From Candidatus Binatia bacterium (GTDB lineage Bacteria; Desulfobacterota; Binatia; HRBIN30; BPIQ01), in the NCBI GenBank assembly GCA_026004195.1, contig BPIQ01000003.1, positions 62,001 through 126,000 of the forward strand: a DNA stretch of 64,000 nt. Reading direction: 5' to 3'. The notes beneath the pieces are model-generated. The model was not told where the DNA came from. It was given only the letters and a program-made list of their open reading frames with translations, and ran no database searches. Of this stretch, positions 60,281 to 64,000 are shown piece after piece. The position numbers and the translations under genes are program-made. Position 1 is the first letter of the stretch. Every line of letters begins with the position of its first letter.

Positions 60281-61035
60281 TGCGAAGCACCGAAGAACTT
60301 TTCGAGGAGCTCGAGCGGATCGGAAAAGAAGGGCGAGCGAGCCCCGAGGAAATCGACCGCATCGTTCGCCTGCTCGGCGACCCGCGAAAAGCGGTGCAGC
60401 GGCGGGCCGCCGAAACCCTGCGGGAACTCGCGGACAGGGGGGTGGAAGTCCGCCCCTTTCTCGAGAGCGCCCTCGGGAACGAGCCGCAGCGCTGGGCGGC
60501 CGCCTACGGACTCGCACTTCTCGGCGACGCGCGGGCCGTCCCCGTGCTGCTCGAAACCCTCGGAAGCTCCGACGTGGACCTCCGATGGGCCGCCTCGGCG
60601 CTTCTGACCGAACTCGGCCGGAATTTTTCGTTCGTGACCGAAGAGCTCGTGAAGGTCCTCGACTCGGGATCTCCGGGCGCTCGGAAGATGGCGCTCTACT
60701 GCCTGAGGGACCTCGGCTCCTCGAGCCCCGAGATCCTCTCGCGCGCCGTCGCGGCGCTGCGCGACCGGGACGAGAACGTTGCGCTCGCCGCCATTTCGAG
60801 CCTCGGACGCCTGGGGAGGGACCGGCCGGAAGCCGTAGCGGCGCTGCTCGAGGTGGTGCGCGCAGGTCGGCCCCGTCTCCGCCGTGCCGCGGCGTCGGCA
60901 CTCGGCCGGACGCACGCTCTCGATGCGGAAACGCGGGTCGCGCTCGAGGAGGCGGCCGGCGCCGAAGACCCCGACCTGCGGCGAGCGGCCGAGCGGGCTC
61001 TCCGGCAGCGAGGTCCGAAGGGGGACCGGGTTTGA
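60280..61035 (+). CDS. HEAT-repeat (PBS-lyase-like) protein
   Basis: This 251-residue all-helical protein is built from HEAT-like pairs with the PBS-lyase pattern: RRAAETLRELADRG, RWAAAYGLALLGDARAVPVLLETL, RWAASALLTELG, and ALAAISSLGRLGRDRPEAVAALLEVV. It is a protein-interaction scaffold; a partner is not evident. It starts directly on the stop of the lipoate ligase gene (TGATG), so the two are translationally coupled and may act together, for example as a carrier for the ligase's substrate proteins. No catalytic residues are visible. Confidence 0.85.
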   Translation: MRSTEELFEELERIGKEGRASPEEIDRIVRLLGDPRKAVQRRAAETLRELADRGVEVRPFLESALGNEPQRWAAAYGLALLGDARAVPVLLETLGSSDVDLRWAASALLTELGRNFSFVTEELVKVLDSGSPGARKMALYCLRDLGSSSPEILSRAVAALRDRDENVALAAISSLGRLGRDRPEAVAALLEVVRAGRPRLRRAAASALGRTHALDAETRVALEEAAGAEDPDLRRAAERALRQRGPKGDRV

Positions 61036-61220
61036 GTTCGCGGGGACGAGGACCGTGGCGCCGCCGCGAATCTCCCGACCGCCCTCTTGCAGGGTGGGCG
61101 AGGATGCTCGGCGGCTCCGGACGGTCGTGCTCGGCCGGCCCGGGCGAGACGACGCTGGGCCCGCGGGGCAGCGACGGGTCACCCCGTGCCCTCGGGCCGA
61201 AGAACACGAACGGAACGAGA

Positions 61221-61409
61221 TCAGGCCGAGGGGGGTTCTCCCTCCTCGGGGGGGCGCGCTTTTTCGTCTCGCTTGCGGACCGCCTGCACGAGGACGCGCT
61301 TTCGGATTCCGGCGTCGTTCTCGATGGTGAGGACTTTCCCGTTGACCTCGACGACGCGAAACACACCGGGAAAACTCATCACGACGACCTCGTCCCCGAC
61401 CCGAATCAT
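61221..61409 (-). CDS. Small beta-rich hypothetical protein (KOW-like)
   Basis: The 62-residue protein reads MIRVGDEVVVMSFPGVFRVVEVNGKVLTIE, a small SH3/KOW-like beta-barrel, with a basic-then-acidic tail (RKRDEKARPPEEGEPP). Its ATG shares the CATG at 61407-61410 with the start of tadA on the other strand. No ribosome-binding site is clear. It may bind RNA or a ribosomal partner by fold analogy only. The space to the HEAT gene on the plus strand (61036-61220) shows no gene. Confidence 0.6.
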   Translation of the reverse strand: MIRVGDEVVVMSFPGVFRVVEVNGKVLTIENDAGIRKRVLVQAVRKRDEKARPPEEGEPPSA

Positions 61410-61956
61410 GGCTCGCCCGAAATCGACGCTTAAAACACAGCGCCCGCGTACGGGCAACTCCTCGGAGGACGACCGGTGGATGGCGCGCGCCCTCGCGCTG
61501 GCACGCCGAGCCGCCCGCGCCGGGGAGGTTCCCGTGGGAGCGGTTCTCGTCTCGGGCGACGAGCTCGTGGCCTCGGGCCGCAATCGCACGATCGCGGACC
61601 GCGACCCGACGGCCCACGCGGAAATCGTGGCCTTGCGGCGAGCGGCGAGAAAACTCGGGAACCCGAGGCTCACCGGAACCACGCTTTACGTCACGGTCGA
61701 ACCGTGCATCCTCTGCGTCGGCGCGCTCGTGCAGGCCCGAGTGGCCCGAGTCGTCTTCGGCTGTCACGAACCCAAAGCCGGAGCCCTGGGGTCGGTGTAT
61801 CCCGCGGAGGCGCACGCGCGGCTCAACCACCGCTTCCGGATCCGAGCCGGAGTTCGCGCCGAGGAGTGCAGGCAGCTCCTCCGTGAATTCTTCCGCCAGC
61901 GCCGGGAAGAAAAAAAGAAAGCCAAGGGCCGGACCGCCGGAGACGCGGGGACCTGA
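61408..61956 (+). CDS. tadA: tRNA-specific adenosine deaminase
   Basis: The 182-residue protein has the deaminase fold with zinc site HAEIVALRRAA (His and catalytic Glu) and PCILCVGALVQARV (PCxxC). EVPVGAVLV and NPRLTGTTLYVTVEPC are the diagnostic TadA segments. It converts A34 of tRNA-Arg(ACG) to inosine. ATG 61408 gives an N-terminus of ~25 residues before the conserved WMARALALA; ATG 61480 with GGAGG eleven bases before it is an alternative. The C-terminal REEKKKAKGRTA tail is basic. No operon partner. Confidence 0.9.
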   Translation: MARPKSTLKTQRPRTGNSSEDDRWMARALALARRAARAGEVPVGAVLVSGDELVASGRNRTIADRDPTAHAEIVALRRAARKLGNPRLTGTTLYVTVEPCILCVGALVQARVARVVFGCHEPKAGALGSVYPAEAHARLNHRFRIRAGVRAEECRQLLREFFRQRREEKKKAKGRTAGDAGT

Positions 61957-62167
61957 GCGCTCCGGTGCCCCGCCCGCCGGACGGCGCGAGCACGAGCGCA
62001 GCGCGGTGCCCGTTCCCGGCTCTATCGGCGCTCATCCCGAACCGAGACGTGTGCCCGGACCCGTGGAGCTCCCCGGCCAAGGCGTGGAGGGAGGAGCGCG
62101 CAAGCGGGGAAACAGCTCCACCCCCGAGGGCTAGCGGAGGTGCGCGGCCCCGGGCGGGGCCCGCCTC

Positions 62168-62482
62168 TCAGTGGACCACCTTGGGGAGGTCCGTCGCTTC
62201 CTGGATCGGTCCGAACGTTTCCTCGTAGCGGCGGATGTTTTCCTCCATGGCCTTGAGAATCCGCTTCATGTGCTCGGGGGACGTGATGACACGCGCCCGC
62301 AGGTTCGCGATCGATTGCCCGTCCGGAGAACGCTGGGGCTGCACGAAGAGGAAGTCCAGGATGAACTCCTCCTTGCGGTGGCTGATCATCATGAGGTTCG
62401 AGTACACACCCACGGCGCTTTGCGGGTCCATCTGGATCGAAATGTGACGGACAGGGTTCGGGGTCTTTTCGTCCTTTGCCAT
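62168..62482 (-). CDS. DUF3467 family protein
   Basis: The 104-residue protein matches DUF3467: HISIQMDPQSAVGVYSNLMMISHRKEEFILDFLFVQPQ, ARVITSPEHMKRILKAMEENIRRYEETFGPI. Such proteins are thought to be small dimeric structural or regulatory proteins; no function is established. It is 12 bp from the alpha/beta hydrolase stop on the same strand, so both may be one operon. GAGGAG stands nine bases before ATG 62482. The intergenic stretch 61957-62167 shows no gene. Confidence 0.88.
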   Translation of the reverse strand: MAKDEKTPNPVRHISIQMDPQSAVGVYSNLMMISHRKEEFILDFLFVQPQRSPDGQSIANLRARVITSPEHMKRILKAMEENIRRYEETFGPIQEATDLPKVVH

Positions 62483-62494
62483 CTCGGTTTCTCC

Positions 62495-63223
62495 TCACCT
62501 TGCTCGAGTCCCGGAATCACCGCCGGCTCGGCAGCCGAATTCTCCTCGGCGTAGCACCTGCTCGAGAAACTCCGCCGTTTTCTCCGCGATTTCCGCGAGA
62601 ACCTCCTCCGTGGTGCGCCCGGAGCGTTTGGGCACCGAAAAGGAGTGGTCCCCGCCTTCGACGACATGGAGCGTGGTCGGCGCGCGGAGCTGGGCGAGCG
62701 TCCTCCGTAGCAGCTCGAGGTCGCAAAGAGAATCCCGCGTGCCGGCGAAAAAGAGCATGGGAACCTCGATGCGGAAAAGGTGGGCCGTGCGGAGGCGGTC
62801 GGTCTTGCGCGGCGGGTGGAGCGGGTAGCCGAGAAAGACGAGAGCCCGGCACGGAAAGCCCTCCGCCGCGAGCAGCGAGGCCATCCGCCCGCCGAGCGAT
62901 TTGCCCCCCAGGACGACGGCTTCGGGCCGGTAGCGTTCGGAGACGAAACCGGCGACGCTACGGTAAGCGTCGCGGAGAACTTCTTCCGGATCGGGCCGCG
63001 TCCCGCCCCGCTCCTTGTAGGGAAAGTTGAATTTGACCGAGAGGTAGCCCCGCCTGGCGAGAACCTCGTGCGGGACGCTCACGACCGGGTTCGCCATGTC
63101 GTTCCCCGCCCCGTGGGCGAGAAAGACGGCAGCACGCGGAGCGACCGCTTCTGGCACTCCCACGACCGCGGAGACGTCTCCGGCCGACGTCCCTACCCGG
63201 TGTCGTTCGAACCTCGCGCTCAC
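62495..63223 (-). CDS. Alpha/beta-hydrolase (KANL3/TEX30-like)
   Basis: This 242-residue hydrolase has VFLAHGAGNDMANPV at the oxyanion loop, LSVKFNFPYKERG, the nucleophile VLGGKSLGGRMASLLA (Ser near 103), the Asp in FFAGTRDSLCDLELL and the His in VEGGDHSF. The K-S-L-G-G elbow belongs to the KANL3/TEX30 hydrolase group. GTG 63223 (VSARFERHR) is taken as start; the upstream open frame is Arg-rich and not homologous. It sits upstream of the DUF3467 gene. It is probably an esterase of small acyl substrates. Confidence 0.85.
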   Translation of the reverse strand: MSARFERHRVGTSAGDVSAVVGVPEAVAPRAAVFLAHGAGNDMANPVVSVPHEVLARRGYLSVKFNFPYKERGGTRPDPEEVLRDAYRSVAGFVSERYRPEAVVLGGKSLGGRMASLLAAEGFPCRALVFLGYPLHPPRKTDRLRTAHLFRIEVPMLFFAGTRDSLCDLELLRRTLAQLRAPTTLHVVEGGDHSFSVPKRSGRTTEEVLAEIAEKTAEFLEQVLRRGEFGCRAGGDSGTRAR

Positions 63224-63316
63224 GCGTTCCCGAGAATACTCCGAGAGCGCCTTCGGTGCGAATCCGCGCTTTGCGAAAGTTTCGGAGGCGTGCAGGATGG
63301 ACGCGTGTCTCCCGGA

Positions 63317-64000
63317 ATGTCGGCCGTCCTGCGAGCGCTGCTGGGGCTCCTCTTTTTTCCGGCCTGGGCTCGGGCCGTCTGCGAGATTTCCGTCGCGACG
63401 GCCGACGACGTGATCGCCGCGATGTTCGCCCCCGAGAGCGGATGCGACATCGACGCCGACGGAAGAACGACGGCCGCGGACCTCGTCGCCCTTCTCCGCC
63501 TTCGATTCCCACCGCCCACCGCCACTTCCACCCCGAGCCATAGCCCGTCTCCTACGGCGACGCCTCACTTCTCGCCGGCACCCACCGGAACGGCCACCGC
63601 GACCCCCACTCCGGGGCCGACCGTCTGCTCCGAGACAGGAGGGAGCCTCGCCCTGGACGTGGAGAACCACACGGCGCGGGACCGCGTCGTCGTGCGGCTC
63701 CGGGGCCGCCGCCTCGAAGAGGTGTGCGAAGCCGGAGGGCTTGCCTCGAGTTACGACGTCGAGGTCGGTTGCGACGGAGCCGTGGCCGAGCCGTGCGCCA
63801 TCGTGGGGGGGCTTGCCCCGGGGCCCTGGCTTCACACGTTCGAGGTCACGGACCCTCCGACCGGGCAGCGACAGCACCGGACTTCCCTCGTCCTCGCGGG
63901 CGAGGTTTTTCCTGACCGACTCCGCTTCCGCGTCTTTCCGAGCGTGTTTTTCGTGACTTCGGCGGAGGACGGAGGGCCCGGCTCCCTCCGCGAGGTTCTG
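63317..64000 (+). CDS. Secreted protein with dockerin-like segment and Pro/Thr linker (partial)
   Basis: The 228 codons run off the window. ATG 63317 opens a signal peptide (VLRALLGLLFFPAWA), then CDIDADGRTTAADLVALL, a dockerin-like calcium loop (D-x-D-x-D). A ~35-residue linker of P, T, A, S and G follows, then VCSETGGSLALDVENH and a domain with VTSAEDGGPGSLREVL. That final pattern often begins a right-handed parallel beta-helix (surface or secreted enzymes). Many proteins of this design occur in Binatota-like genomes by my recollection. The gene lies ~90 bp from the divergent hydrolase. Confidence 0.7.
   Translation, partial: MSAVLRALLGLLFFPAWARAVCEISVATADDVIAAMFAPESGCDIDADGRTTAADLVALLRLRFPPPTATSTPSHSPSPTATPHFSPAPTGTATATPTPGPTVCSETGGSLALDVENHTARDRVVVRLRGRRLEEVCEAGGLASSYDVEVGCDGAVAEPCAIVGGLAPGPWLHTFEVTDPPTGQRQHRTSLVLAGEVFPDRLRFRVFPSVFFVTSAEDGGPGSLREVL

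Overview
The window is high-GC bacterial chromosome with no rRNA or tRNA gene that I could recognise. The content fits a lipid-catabolising soil or marine lineage such as Candidatus Binatota (Binatia) or a related deltaproteobacterium-like group. The clues are several acyl-CoA dehydrogenases, thiolase-fold/DUF35 pairs, a DUF1329 protein, an F420/FMN-type luciferase-fold oxidoreductase, a fused electron-transfer flavoprotein, cysteine-rich MauG-like lipoproteins and secreted proteins with dockerin-like segments and Pro/Thr linkers. This assignment is inference; no marker gene is present.

Layout: 1-2.5 kb holds a repeat array that cuts a metallo-hydrolase gene, then a glycosyltransferase. 2.5-7.5 kb is a minus-strand acyl-CoA operon (DUF35, thiolase-fold protein, two acyl-CoA dehydrogenases, a short PaaK-like protein) behind a palindromic operator. 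7.6-17 kb is a mobile zone with hairpin repeat arrays, two near-identical IS1182-like elements and one IS110-like element, around an SDR, a frame-broken mgtE and a frame-broken sterol-desaturase-like gene. 17-22.5 kb has CBS, EthD-like, nitroreductase, ArsC-like, MNT/HEPN and acyl-CoA ligase genes. 22.7-25.5 kb is a less GC-rich defence/toxin island with an integron-like attC site, a truncated HEPN gene, a ligase remnant and a FitAB/VapBC pair. 25.5-38.2 kb holds metabolic genes: lysoplasmalogenase, class V aminotransferase, EtfBA fusion, APH-SCP2 kinase, SDR, flavin oxidase with a divergent HxlR-SCP2 regulator, an acyl-CoA dehydrogenase and an isomerase. 38.2-43.7 kb has repeat arrays around a 1135-residue MauG-like lipoprotein and MarC. 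43.7-50.1 kb is a second seven-gene acyl-CoA operon with the same operator, divergent from DUF1329. 51.5-64 kb has a small toxin-antitoxin pair inside a 176-bp duplication, a hydrolase-cyclase fusion, ilvD, lipoate ligase, tadA and other housekeeping or hypothetical genes.

Three connections stand out. First, the same TTGAC-N-AACGAACGTTCGTT-type element sits in the predicted -35/-10 spacer in front of three acyl-CoA transcription units. One TetR-type repressor encoded elsewhere probably controls them all. The second operon has the parts for dehydrogenation, hydration and a retro-aldol (Ltp/DUF35-type) cleavage of a branched acyl-CoA. Second, the dispersed repeat is a REP-like hairpin with a GGAG tetranucleotide in front of it. 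Its stems change by compensatory substitutions, and two stem types alternate in orientation about 75-90 bp apart. Both IS families in the window have inserted into this hairpin. Third, seven protein-coding reading-frame breaks in five ordinary genes, plus one in a transposase, all look like one extra base. That points to consensus insertion errors rather than decay, so those genes are probably intact in the organism.
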